DNA of 64,000 bases from Alectoria sarmentosa (Eukaryota; Ascomycota; Lecanoromycetes; Lecanorales; Parmeliaceae), in contig WOGZ01000178.1 in the NCBI GenBank assembly GCA_009733775.1, forward strand, positions 1 to 64,000. Direction: 5' to 3'. Under the pieces are notes generated by a model that saw only the letters and a program-made list of their open reading frames with translations, was not told the DNA's origin and ran no database searches. Shown here piece after piece: positions 45,033 to 57,611 of the stretch (positions are counted from its first letter, which is position 1; every line of letters begins with the position of its first letter). Position numbers and translations under genes: made by a program.

Positions 45033-46361
45033 CTATCTATCGCCCCTAACATTCTTGTCCGCCATCTCATAGTACTCACGATTTGTGGGAGCTAACTTCT
45101 CGACGTCCGAGCCGCAGCGTTTGGAAGAATATCGCGAGCTCGGTGAAAGTAATGAGCGTATACTGTTGATCAGAGTCTCTGCTGCGTGGCCCAAGAAGAG
45201 CGGACGGAGAGTAGGTAGGCAGGCCGCAAACACGGCCACCCCTGCCTCGACTTGACTCCAGACCACCACATTTGTAGCCACGCCTAGTCCCTTGTTAGCC
45301 ACGTATCAAGCTTTTGAGAGTAGAATCATACCTATCACGTCTCGGTAACCCGTTGTGGTCTCTGCACACAAAATTAACACCCAGTGATATGGATATCGGC
45401 CGGATGGAGAGTACCATAGATATCCATCGCCACGAACACAAGCCTCGCAGTGGCTGACGCTGTAGATCTTGATCTACTATCAGCATCTCCAAAGAAGTAG
45501 CCAGTCAGACCTTCAGTGCACTAACAACAAGCCCAACAGAAAGATACATGTTATGCTGATCTTTTGCGATACCGACATTCGGAGCTTCCACACCAGCGGC
45601 ACTGGAATCGCGAGGACCATCAGGTCAGTTGCAACATCGGACACTGCAAAGCCGAGTTCAATGTCTTGAGTCTTGTCGCAGTACAAAGCAATGGTCTTTG
45701 GACTTGTCCACCATGCAGCAGCGTCGGTCTTACACTGGTGGGCGGTTGCGAAGAAGAAAGCCAGCGACCATAGCCCGATCAAAATGCACATGGCGAGCGA
45801 GGGGCGTTCAAAGGATTTGCCGATGAATATTCGTCAATAGAGTAGCAGGACGCTGAGCTTGATCAGGCCAAAGACCAGGATCATCACTGAGAGGAAGGAG
45901 AACAGGAGCTTATCGTATCAGTCAATAGATTGTACATGCAGCTGAATTCACTGCATGTCTACCTTGGACGTATTCTGTTCCTTGATAGTCACCACATCAG
46001 CGCCCGCCTTTGGATTGATAGCCGTATGTGTGCCAAAGCTAGCCATTGCGGCGCCTAGAAGAGACTTATTAGCCTCGGACAATGAAGAGGGTATGGATGA
46101 GGGTATTGTTAGCTGACCAACGATGAGGATGACGCTTAGACCCCATGTTAGGGCCTATGAAGCACCGTCCCCGTTAGATCGAGGTTTAAGAGGACAGTAT
46201 GATCACGACTGACATTCCAGAGCGGCGAGGACAGTCCAGTCATCGCTTCTAAGTCCAAGGCGCTTTGATTTTCGCATGTATATGCGAAGCCCAACAGCTA
46301 ATGTCGCGACACCGGCAAGAACAACAGCAACCGCATAGATAGCTCCCTGGTTTGGAGACAT
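45033..46361 (-). pseudogene. Fungal rhodopsin-like 7TM membrane protein, broken
   Basis: Fungal integral membrane protein of the rhodopsin-domain/SAT4 type. Exon 1 (46361-46218) reads MSPNQGAIYAVAVVLAGVAT and ends SDDWTVLAAL; exon 2 46154-46118; exon 3 45963-46054; exon 4 45526-45908 with the helices MCILIGLWSLAFFFA and LMVLAIPVPLVWKL; then a final part with VEAGVAVFAACLPTLRPLF to the stop at 45033. Two lesions: the exon 1 donor reads GAATGT where GTATGT is required (46217-46212), and an in-frame TGA at 45836-45834 sits in LLLY*RIFIG, where relatives have Arg (CGA). Exon 5 also gives an early stop in the simplest splice model. Some relatives (PTH11-like) are receptors; the function of this one is unknown. 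Confidence 0.7.
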
Positions 46362-47088
46362 TGGGCAATGTTTGAGGCCTCAGAACAAGGAAGGGCTCAG
46401 TTTCTTCAGAAAATAATTGAAATCCGAGTCTGATTGATTAACAAATGGCCATGCGGCCTCACTCGACTTCCGAGGTTGCATCCACTCCCTGCATAAGTTT
46501 TGGGGTCACATGCACATGCCGTGAATGCATCATTGATCATCGGAAATGTGCAAAAGGAGACAAGACTGCATATTCTCCCCCCGAAATCAGAGCTTACCTC
46601 CTACCTCATTTGTGAGCAGGCAGCCCTAATAGATAAATAATTGGTGGTGGGCATGGAAAGCTGATTTCAATGTCACGAGGTTCGGAGATCAAAGTCGCTG
46701 CTGACTTTCAATCCGCTCTTTTACTTTCTTGCAGTATCAACTGACATCATATAGATCAAATCGTGTGTCTGGGAAGCTGGTAGAATTATCCGCAGCTTCT
46801 TGAACCTACTCGTAACGATTTTCGATCAACTCTGATGTGGGAAGTTAGGTAGTTTCGTTGCGCTGTCGAACTTGAACCCGAGACTGTTTGAGGATCGGCA
46901 ATGGACTTCTGGCCCCCACCTTCACCCGCAGACTACTCTAATGCGCGGCCCGCAGCTGAATGGTAAGGTACTTTACTACTTAGATTGATGAATTAAACGC
47001 GCTGCATAGCGAGGCGCAGATAACGATCTTCCATGGTCCCCACGCTGGAACTTTCGGTGGGTTTCATGGTGGGTCTCGTATTGGTATT
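46362..47088. other. Intergenic, no gene seen
   Basis: Promoter side of the 7TM pseudogene followed by unassigned sequence up to the solo LTR. No coding frame supported. Confidence 0.45.
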
Positions 47089-47424
47089 TGTTGCGAGAAC
47101 AGATTGCGGAGCGGAATAACTAGTAGCCGAGTAGTCTCAATAGTAGTAAATTATGACTATGACTATGGTAATGATCGTGTTTAAACAACATAAGGAGAAA
47201 AACCCAAAGACGATCATGATCCAGTCTATGTAGAACAAAGGGGTCCCGAAATCGAACCCAAATTATTACCGAATTCCTATGAATTCCATACCGAAAGTCG
47301 GTCAACTCAGGGGTATTACTTCGAAGATCATTTGCCGGATCCACATGATCCACGTGTGGCTGCATGAGTACTCCGTATAAGCGACATAAGCGGGTCCATT
47401 ACCTATCGAGTGGGTCCAAACAAC
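47089..47424 (-). mobile_element. Solo copia LTR
   Basis: Matches both LTRs of the 19308-24595 element from the first base (TGTTGCGAGAACAGATTGCG) to the final GGGTCCAAACAAC. It is about 12 bp shorter through a small deletion in the CCGTATGACACATATA repeat region. It carries a few transitions but is not strongly AT-converted. No 5-bp target duplication: the left flank is GTATT and the right flank GGTCC, so either one end is lost or it arose by inter-element recombination. It ends 44 bp from the dioxygenase stop codon, so it probably overlaps that gene's 3' UTR. Confidence 0.9.
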
Positions 47425-47467
47425 GGTCCCGCTTCCTTCAAATGCGCATCGATGCTCAGGAGATTCC

Positions 47468-48595
47468 TCAACGTCCGCCATTACCGTGAATCACATCTGC
47501 CCCAAAGCCCGCGCTCTCTTCCGTCGTTCCGGCCAAAGAGTTCTTTTTCGCTTCCTCAAATGTCGCCAAGCGGAAATCATACGGCAGTTCAAAGTCTGCC
47601 TTGGGATCGCTTTTCCTTGGCAAAAAGTCCACCACCAAGCTCTCCTTGACTGCAAATGCCGCATCATTTGTGATGTGCTTGTCTCTACGATCGAATATCT
47701 GCGTAATAATCGATTTGTATCTTGGTGCACTGACAATGAAGTGAATGTGGGCTGGGCGCATAGGATGCCGGTCAAGGAGTTGAAGGAGCTTCCCGGCTGG
47801 ACCGTCATAGGCGATAGGGTATGAAGTTGGGCGCAGACAGTAGAAACTATAGCGACCGTCTTTACCTGTTGTGAAGCGTCCTCGGAGGTTGAAATCGACC
47901 TGGTTCTCGTCTTGTTGTTCGTAGAGCCCGTTGGGTGCTGTATGCCATACATCCAGTTCCGCACCTTCAATTGGTTCACCTGTCAGGTAGTCCGTAACAG
48001 TCCCATGCATGAAAGTATGATCTCCATCGGGTATATTATGCACGATGCTCTCACCCATCTTTAGAGCCGGGGCGTTGGCGCGCCAAAAGGGGCCGAGGAT
48101 CGCAGTAGAGGTGGGCGCATCTGTTGCGTCTGTGGCAAGCTTGTAGGTGATCTCGTCGACCAGGGACTCGAGTCCAATGATACCAGCTAGGAGTTGGCCT
48201 TCGTTGCGCTTGTCAGTGGACATGCGGCCGGCTTCATTGATCTGAAAGCAAAAGGGCAAAGTGTCAGCAGGAGAGCATTGAAAGTTGGTATACAAGCATA
48301 CCATCTCAATGCCTGCCAAATATTCCTCAACCGTTATCTCATTCTCTCTTGCAAAGTCGTGCACGTGTCGTATCAGACTGGCCATGACCTTCCGCATACG
48401 CGATGATGCCTTGGGACCTATTGCATTGATGACACTTTGGGTGAAGTCTAGGTCAAAGCGATGTGTCTGTGGCGTGGTCGCAGACTTGCCTCCAGGGATA
48501 CCATTGGTATGGCTCTGGTTTTGATCATTTTCTCCGTCGCTTGTATTCGCTTGAGAGCGTTTCTCCTCTGGAGCGACAGCAAGAGGCTGTTGCAT
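47468..48595 (-). CDS. Intradiol ring-cleavage dioxygenase (catechol/hydroxyquinol 1,2-type)
   Basis: Cleaves the aromatic ring of catechol or hydroxyquinol between the two hydroxyls using Fe(III), feeding the beta-ketoadipate-type route. Two exons: 48595-48302 and 48241-47468, 60-bp intron, 1068 nt, 355 aa. Joining gives AGIEM|INEAGRMSTDKRNEG, matching the family. Predicted iron ligands Tyr205 (NGLYEQQ), Tyr239 (YPIAYDGP), His263 and His265 (RPAHIHF) have the family spacing. The first 50 residues are polar and Asn/Ser-rich. The start was placed at ATG 48595; an upstream in-frame TTG is not used. The promoter has a palindromic CACGTG element. Whether it prefers catechol or hydroxyquinol cannot be read from the sequence. 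Intact. Confidence 0.92.
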   Translation of the reverse strand: MQQPLAVAPEEKRSQANTSDGENDQNQSHTNGIPGGKSATTPQTHRFDLDFTQSVINAIGPKASSRMRKVMASLIRHVHDFARENEITVEEYLAGIEMVCLYTNFQCSPADTLPFCFQINEAGRMSTDKRNEGQLLAGIIGLESLVDEITYKLATDATDAPTSTAILGPFWRANAPALKMGESIVHNIPDGDHTFMHGTVTDYLTGEPIEGAELDVWHTAPNGLYEQQDENQVDFNLRGRFTTGKDGRYSFYCLRPTSYPIAYDGPAGKLLQLLDRHPMRPAHIHFIVSAPRYKSIITQIFDRRDKHITNDAAFAVKESLVVDFLPRKSDPKADFELPYDFRLATFEEAKKNSLAGTTEESAGFGADVIHGNGGR

Positions 48596-48662
48596 TTCGG
48601 GCAAACTGAAGTTCAACTAAGAAGTAGAGAAAAAGCTATTGAAGAGCGTTCAATTGGGCAAT

Positions 48663-48672
48663 ATCACGTGAT
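48663..48672. promoter_or_regulatory. ATCACGTGAT palindrome in the dioxygenase promoter
   Basis: Perfect 10-bp palindrome with an E-box CACGTG core, 68 bp upstream of the dioxygenase ATG. bHLH factors bind such sites in fungi. Which factor, if any, acts here is inference. Confidence 0.4.
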
Positions 48673-48694
48673 GAAGCATTGACTGCTGGATTTC

Positions 48695-48836
48695 ATGGTA
48701 TGAGGATTGATTATCTTTTCTATGGAGCACTATGAAGGCTACTAATACTAACAAAAAGACGCTAATACAACGACACATATGACATTTGCATATGACATCT
48801 GCCACTGAGGGGTAGTGCAGCATCCGATTCCAACAC
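48695..48836. repeat. Dispersed repeat, copy 2
   Basis: Diverged copy of 29679-29813 in the same orientation; see that entry for shared blocks. This copy has an extra CATATGACAT duplication after ATTTG. Confidence 0.6.
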
Positions 48837-51800
48837 ATACAAAGAGTAGAAAACAACCTCTGAAGCCAACGGGACCAGCAGATTGTGGGGTAAGATGCGG
48901 GGGAGCCTTCCGCTTCCGAGACTCCGGACGAAGTGCGGAAAAGACATCCTCAGCCTATGATAGTAGACTTGTTTCTCCGTGAAACAATCATAGGAACGCC
49001 TAGCCCGCTGATGATAATTAGGCGAGATTGAAAAGCCACGAGCAAGGTTTAGATGTTTCGTGGGAGAATACCCTAGGCGTCTCTTAGGAGCCTGGATCAT
49101 GCTGCGTTCGTCCCGATTCTCAGACGGTGGTCTTGGGTTCGGAGAATAGCTCCCTAATCTTAGCTCTGTAAACAAGCAACTAGGATGACAATAAGTACCG
49201 TACTTAGAACAAACAATATCATATCCAAAATTGACTTCAGTACTTTTAAGGTCGGCAGGGGTTTTTTCGCAATGATATTAGTAGCCTATCAAAAGCATCT
49301 TTCGTAACCCACTCTGTGAACAGACTTGGCAGATTGACAATGCTTTTTACGATTCATGTTTTATGCAAATCTTCCACAGTAACGACATATTAAAAGTAAG
49401 ATGTTGATTTGTACCAAGGATGTAAAGATACTCGTATATGACAAATCTCATAAGATTCCAACGCTAATGAAAGTCTTATGATGTGAAAATTCTATTGACA
49501 ATCTGTTGAGGAAACGAATCTCGTGAAAGCATTTTTACGTGTATGAGCGCCAAGTCTTCGATTCGGGATCTTAATACAATAAGTTACATCCACACCATTG
49601 TATTTTGAACTTCGGATTCAAACGATTTAATCAAAGTTCCCTTGAAGACGTTAATTTTCAGACCTGGCATGGGGGGTGATGAGGCGGATAATACGAGGAG
49701 GGGGGAGGGTGGCGAGGCGTGGGGGGATAGCATGCGCGCGGACGCTGTATTTGTATTTGAACCCTATATTTGTAAAATACAGCAGCTTAATCATTAATGA
49801 TGTTTTCACGCACGATCTGTTGAATTGAAGATCTGTTGAGATTTGAAAATGCTATTGAGATTTTTTTCAAAAACGATCTCTTTTAGAGGTGAACGAAGCA
49901 TTACTCTGTTGGGTGTCAAAATAGATCGATATATTTCGTATTGAAAACTCTATCGAGACTCTCTAGGAAGGATTGCGGAAAACCCCCCTATCGCCCTTAA
50001 AGTACCTTAGCGAGTGACAATAACATTCTTTTACGATTTATACACCGTATACACACCGTAATAAAAAGTAAACAAATAAATTCAAGTTCTTTATTTAAAG
50101 GCGATAACAGATTATAAACGTATTAAAATTATCATAATTAAATATTATATTATCGTATCTTTTTGATATTTATAAAAAAGTCGAAAAATCGTATTATTAT
50201 AATATCGCTTTAATTATCTCATTATTATATTATCGAGAAATTCGTTTTTAAATTTATACGATATAATAACTTAATTAAAAGAATTATTATAATACAATTA
50301 AAATCGTGCTAAAACTAAATCATTAAATAATCGTATTAATTAATTTACGATATTATTATTAAAAGACTACTTATAAACTTATAATTTATTAAAAATCTTT
50401 CAAAAAATCAAAAAACCGAAATTGCTTAAATTGCGACAGTTATTTATTTTCATTATCTTTATTATATTATTATCACACATTATATTATCTTATTATTATA
50501 TTATAACATTATTTATAAATATTGCACATTTTACGAAATCATTAATAACTTTTACTCACTCCGCCTTTAATGCGCATCATTATTCTTTTATCATAATCGA
50601 AAATCGCGATCGTAACCTAAACTTATTATAAAAATGAAATATAATCGAAAAAAGTCAATAAATAAAAAATCGACAATGCACTCATATGAAGAAAACGTTG
50701 AAAATATAAAAACTTTCAAAATAAGATCGATAATTTCTCTTTTTAAGATTATCGTAAACTTAAAAAACAAACGTATATCGTTATTCATTATAAATCGTAC
50801 GATAAATAAATCGTCGATTCGTTCAATGAAATAAATGTGAAATTTAATAAAGTCGCCTAAAAAGAAAACGAAGCGTCGCTTTATAATTTTATATATTTAT
50901 AATTAATATTACATTTTTAACTATCGCAATCACATTTTTTATCGTAAAATAAAGTTAATTTTTTTGCATTATTGAAAATCATAAAAATCGAAATATATAA
51001 TATTAAATATATCGTAATTTTTTACAAAGACGTTTTTGAATTGCGATTTGAAAAAAATAATTATTAACGAATTAAAAACGCGAATTAACATTTGAAGAAT
51101 CTTTTTATAATGTTTTACATTTAATTAATCGATTGCGATAATATATTTATATATATTATTCGATAATAACACAATCTTATTTTTCTTTTCGTTATAAATT
51201 ATTAATAACGATTAAAGCGACTTTTAATCAAATTTAAAAAATAATGTATTAAAAAAAAATTACGATAAAGCGCTTTAATAATGATCGTAATTTGAAATTC
51301 ATTTATTTCTTAAATATTTAAGAAAATAAATCGTATATTTTAATATAAACGCTTATATTTAAATAACAATCTTTCAATCTTAATGTAATTTATTTAATAA
51401 ATAATTTTCTTAAATCATCTGCGCGTTGCGATAAGAAATATTAATAATATTAAAAATATAACGATAAAATCGTTAAATATTTATTTATATTTATTTTCGT
51501 TAATAAAAGTATTAATATTATTAAATATATTATATTTAATTATCGTAATATTATAATGAAATGCAATGTGCAAATTTGAACGCTTTTTGTTATTCGAATA
51601 CTTTTAAACTTTTTGCGCACTTTACACGATTAACGCACTTTACACGATTAATAAAATCATTTATAATTAACTTTTCACGTTATTTTTAATTAATAAAAAC
51701 ATCGAATTTGTTTTTCGTTTTAATATTATTAAGCGAAATCTCGAATTCGTATTTATGATAATAATTATCACGTTTAAAAGAATTTAAAATTTATTTTTAA

Positions 51801-52925
51801 TTTTCTTTACAATATCAAAAAACTGCTCTTTATTTTTTAATTTATTTATTATAAAAATAAAAATATTTTTTACGATAAAATTAAAGACTTTAATAACAAC
51901 CTTTATTGCGATAAAATTATTTTCGTTGAATATCAAATAATTTTATATAATAATGAAATAAAAAAATTATAAATATCGTTTTTATAATTAACATTTTAAT
52001 AACGCTAACATCATAATAATTCATTTTATATACTTTAACAAATTATAATTTTTCAAATAATAAATTGAGAATTGAATTCGCGCAAAATTTGACGTAAATA
52101 ATTATTATTTAATTGCGATAATATATAATTGAATCATTACGAATATTAAAATAGTATTTAAAAATAATTAATGAAGCTGCTTATAAAGATCAACGTATTC
52201 AAAATATATTAAATCGTTAAATTTTATGAATATAATATCGAAAACGAAAAACAATTTTAATAACGTAAATTCTTTTAATAATAAACTTTATTTAATAATG
52301 AAAATCTCTTTTTTTTTAATAACACGTATTTAATTCATTTTACGTCGTTATCGCATAATCTCATTATGAAATCTATTATTTTTCATAACGTCGTATTTTA
52401 AATCATCGCGACTCTCACTCGAAATGAAATAAAAACGATAATCAAAATTCGCTCATTAAGATTTAAATTTTATGTTAATTTATTATTAAAACATATTTTC
52501 AATTATGCATAATGAAAAAATATAAATTCGTGTTAATTGCGATAATTTTAAAATTATTTCTTTATTAATGTTACGTAGAGACGATAAAGCATTTAAAACA
52601 TTATTAAAATTATTATTATGCGATTTTAAAATCAAAAGAAAAACATTAACGCGTCGCATTCGCTTATTAAAATTAAAAAATATAAATATAAAATACATTT
52701 TTATAAGACTTTTATAAAAATTATAATAAAAATCGAAATTATTAAAAAAAAGCAAATATGATAAAAAAAAACATTTATCTTTTTTAATATTAAAATGCTC
52801 GAGAAAATAATCGCGATTATATATTTTAATTTCGAATTCATTTTTATATAAAAATGAAAAAATTAAAGATTATAATTATTCTTTATTATTCAAAAGAGAG
52901 CGATAAAATAAAATTTGATTCGCTA

Positions 52926-53100
52926 TGTTACGAGCGTATCCTACTCAGCTCTACTGTCTACTCAGTTTTATCGGGTTTATCGACCTTAACGTGATTTAAA
53001 AACCTATATATAAGCCTTTCTCCCTCATATATAATTCTCTAAACTTATTATTCTCGTTATATACACTTATATAATTTTAAACTTTATGCTAATTTTAACA
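52926..53100 (+). repeat. Left LTR of the nested element
   Basis: 175 bp, begins TGTTACGAGCG and ends AATTTTAACA; contains CTATATATAAGCC, a likely TATA box for the element's transcript. Confidence 0.9.
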
Positions 53101-56100
53101 TTATAATAAATCTTCTTTATACCCTCGGCGAAGAGAATATATGAGTTTTTTATTTGCTCGAAACAAGCGATCGAGTTTAATAAAGAACACGCTGGGTCTT
53201 TCTATCATATAAACACCCCATATTCAAAAAACCTTCATTATAATCTACATCGTTCGAAAGAACACATATCGCATTACTCAGATTTTCAACAACGACCGAA
53301 TTCATCAAAAAACGAATTCTACATCGCATTTCAAAGATATTTTTCTCCGCTTCGCTCCCCGCAAAAAATTAACGATAATATAATAAAAATTCATTATATA
53401 CGTGGCGGAACTGAAAGAACATCACTCAAATAACACATATTCTTTACGACGACTCGATCGATTCAAAAACGACTTCGCTATCATCTTCACAAAAAAACAC
53501 ATTCTCAGCATCACAATCGTTACGCATATCACAATAGCATCTGCCTCCGTCACAAAGAGCATAACATCTCATAAATTCGATCTGACAGCACTCATCATTG
53601 TTGAGAATTCTGCTCGAGAAATTCATCCTTAACACTTTACTCGAAAACATCAATATTTTTATATAACACATCATGACTTCTTCTCAACAAAATATTACAT
53701 TAACATCAAAATACGTTTTTTTATAACGACGATCACTTATATATTATAATCAGTTTTATTTTATATACGAAGATTTATATACTCGCTATTCATTTTTTAG
53801 CTCGTCACGATTACGCATATCACATATGCAACCCTCTCTTTCTGCTGAGAATCTTTATTAACAATTTCATCAACAAAAGAATTAATCGAAGAATCAACCT
53901 TCAAATCAGAAGTCATAAGATTAAGAATTATTTAATAACATTACATCTTCTTCTTCGTCTTCGTTACGAAACCTTCAAGCATTAAAACGATCTCTTAAAG
54001 TGTATAAATAATCACTTAAACTTATATTTAGCTTTAAACTATCAAATTTATTTGTTTTCAATGATATCGATAAATTCAAATTCGAGAATTGAAAACTACG
54101 AATTCAAGACAAGCTTCTTTTTAATAGAAATCATTATTTTATTAACGCATTTCAAATTAATTATGTCATATCACGATTTAATGAGAAGACAAGCGAGTAC
54201 ATAATATTTAAACGTCGACATTTTATTGCAAACTCTTACATTACTATTAAAAACGTTTTAAATCAACTTAGCGATCTTTATAAAACATTATTATATATCG
54301 AATATGAAATAAATTAGCATATTTGCGAGAATCTCAAATAGAAAGTAAAATAATCATTTTCGAAATTTTATATAAAGTTTATAAGATATGCCGCTGATGA
54401 TTAATCATAAAAACGTTAATTAATAAAATGTTTAAAAGGCAATATCATTAAACGATTACGAGAGACATATATGATAATAAGCATCAAACGAGATTGAATA
54501 TTTACACAGCATAAAGACTATTTGACACGCGTTAATTTCTATTAACGACTTAGTTTAAAAGAAGAGATCATCAAAAAGGCGAATGTATTCGTCAAACAAT
54601 ACGCTAAAATAAAACATAAAGCTACATATAAAAACCGTGACAAATACGCCATTATTTCTCGCCTTGATTCAGAAGAATATCGACGTTGAAATCAGCTTCG
54701 CAGTCAAAAGCAGAGTCACATATTAATCAGACCTATCGACACTCAGCTTAGTTGAAAGATCTAATATCGTTAAGACAACATATGATTTGATTGCGAAGTT
54801 AGCTCAAATTCGTGATCTTCATTTATTATTATAGGTCAATATCAGAAATCAAAAAGAATACGATAGTTAATTTAATATACGATCCGGCAAAACCTCGAAT
54901 ATGCTATTTTTAAATGATTTGAATTGATTCCCTACCTGAAAGATACGTCTCAAATCCGTTTTTTCGCTACTATAAAAACGATCGCCCATAAACTCGTTAC
55001 TCATTAACAATATTATATCAAACCTATCAAGCATGGCGCTCTCATTGATATATGCATAAACGATGTTCGAAAGCATATCATATCGCCGATCAGACCGTCA
55101 CACGATTTCGTACTTTGATATTTCAATAAAGAAAGTCATATTCGACGATTTCTTCTCTGCTCGAAAATCAGAATTTATGTGTTCACCTCATAATCAAATG
55201 CTTATATGATCATAATTTCTTTATTTCTTTATCAAATGTCTTCAAAATTGAAGTCTCATAACGTTATGATAGCATACTCACGACGAGTCACTCGCTGAAT
55301 CTTGAGGCACGTTTTATACGTGCTATCATTATATGTTTTAGAAAAACAAAAAGATAACATCTCAATCGATCAGGTCTTCAGCCACGAGGACCGCCTCAAT
55401 CAAAAATTCAAACTCATCACTCGAAAAAACATTATTCAAAGTATCAAGATTTTTAACGGCATCTCGAACGAATAAGAAACGAGTCCTTTAGATTATTTCA
55501 AAGATATTCTTCTCCGCTTCGCAATACAACTTCGCAACAACTCAACTTCATAACGAGGCAACAAATCACTTTATAAAATCACATTTATTCGAAAGGTCGA
55601 TACACGAAGTATTTACATTCTTTACGACGAGTCAAACGATCAAGAAATAACATCGCTATCGACCTTAACAGAAATAACACAATTTCGAAATTTATAGTGA
55701 AGCCTCTATCATATTCTCAACATCACATAAAAACACATCAAATTTTCACACTTGCAAATCAAAGAGACACACTCAATAATAGTTTATCGTCTCTTTAAAT
55801 CAGATTTTTATTTTTATTTTGATATAACACGCCAGAAGAAAAAAAGTGCTATTATTATATCTATCACATTTCTATTCGAAATTCTACATCTATCTCACAA
55901 AGAAATCAAATTCGTAAAAAGTCATCATCTTTCTTCTTTCAAAGACGTCTTTATAATATTAAACTATCAGAGATCTTTTCAGCATTACTTTATTAAATCC
56001 GAAAAGCTCTTTATATCGACTTTTTAACTGAGTTATCGATTTACTATATCGAAGAATATCGATTTCTTTGATCCATTCTTATAACGCAGATCTCATCAAA

Positions 56101-56277
56101 TGTATAAAGACATTAATAATCAAATTCAAAAAAGAATCGTCTATTTAGCTAGCTTCAAATTCAGCTATTCAATCACAAACTCCGTATGCAACTCCGCAAC
56201 TATCTTTCGAATATCACAAATGCACTATCTGTTCAGCATCTTTCTCATTCATCAATCGGCTACTAAGTCATAATTAA

Positions 56278-56937
56278 ATGATCATATGCGGCAAATCTTC
56301 ATGCAAGCATTGTGAAGGACTATTCGATAATAAAAATAAACTTCACGAGCACCTCCGCAATCAGAATTATCAACAATCTTCCATCAAGAGCAAATCTGCT
56401 AATAAGACTGACCTGACGCCACTCTTTACGCTTGAGACGAAATCTAACGATACGAACATCGCTATCAAGAAAGGAGGGATAAATTTCAATACACGTCCCG
56501 TAGCGACACCTATCTCCTTTATCGAAAGCCTAACGCCTCACGATTTTGACCTATCAGCACTCATCCCTACTGAAAATATTACTCTCAAAGCAACAAAAGC
56601 AGCTGAACTCTCCTTACCATCAGCTATTCCACCAACAACTCCGCCTTTCACATACCGAGCTATTTCACCACCCTCACCTATCTATCAGGCGACAAAACCC
56701 TATCTTATAGTCGCTGACCTATATATGCGCTACGCACCTCTCAAATCCATCGAATCAGCGCATTTCAGGCCTATAATCACACATTTTACGATGATACTTT
56801 CTATCATATTCATACGAAACCTTTATAAAAAGTTTCATAATAAGAAGAAACAAGTCATTTTCACATCAAGCAAGGTTCATGATTTCTTATCCGATTATCA
56901 AAAAATCTCGTTTCAAATGTTCAAATTCGACTATTAA
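56278..56937 (+). pseudogene. Gag-like ORF with C2H2 finger in the nested element
   Basis: 219 codons without a stop. Residues 1-35 contain CKHCEGLFDNKNKLHEHL, a C2H2 zinc finger with a short linker. The middle is Pro/Thr-rich (TTPPFTYRAISPPSPIY), then KPYLIVADLYMRYAPLKSIE. I recall this phrase from uncharacterised fungal retroelement-type proteins but cannot name a family. A related phrase, SLTPHDFDLSALIPTEN here and SITSHKFDLTALIIVEN in the short ORF at 53402-53632, shows that modules are repeated within the element. It probably continued upstream before decay. Confidence 0.5.
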
Positions 56938-57611
56938 GACTACATTATTCACTATTGCAAAATCGAATGTTTAAACATCTATCATATAATTATTCGATTA
57001 TATGAAACTTATTAAGCATAACGCCCTTATTAATATATGCATAAACGATGTTCGAAAGCATATCATATCGTCAGTTGACCTCGCTGTCGCCGTTAAGACG
57101 CATACGCGATTTCGTACATTTGACCTTTCAGCAGAGAAAGACATGAATATTGTAACAAAACATATGAGATGTTCGAATAAGATTTAACGCCTGCGGCTCG
57201 AAATCATTCGAACCAATCAGATTATATTATTTCATGATTTGTCTCGTGGTTGCGATATCGAGTTCAATTGAACATTGAATTATCAAAACATCAGATTGCG
57301 TTTATGATCACCATTTGCCCATTTTTATATCAATCTTCTTTATTCTTGAAGCCCTATAACGTTATGATATTAAACTCGCGACGAGATTATCAGAAAACGT
57401 CTCGATTGCAATATCGATATCGTCGTTATCGTCGAAAAAAGACGTTATTAGAGCACGAAAAGTTTTTTGTTTTCATTGATTTTTCGACAAGCATATATGT
57501 ATAACGAATTATCTTTTACAGTATTAATACAATAATGACATCATTAATAATAATAAGAATTTACATCGATTTATAGCGATGAGAGTTATCGCTACTCGAA
57601 GGGGGGAATAA

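Larger units (their letters stand above)
48596..50029. other. Intergenic, grading into the AT-rich block
   Basis: Dioxygenase promoter, then a dispersed repeat copy (48695-48836), then sequence of falling GC content with no supported gene. A 137-codon minus ORF at 48762-49175 runs through the repeat and has no recognisable domain. Confidence 0.45.
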
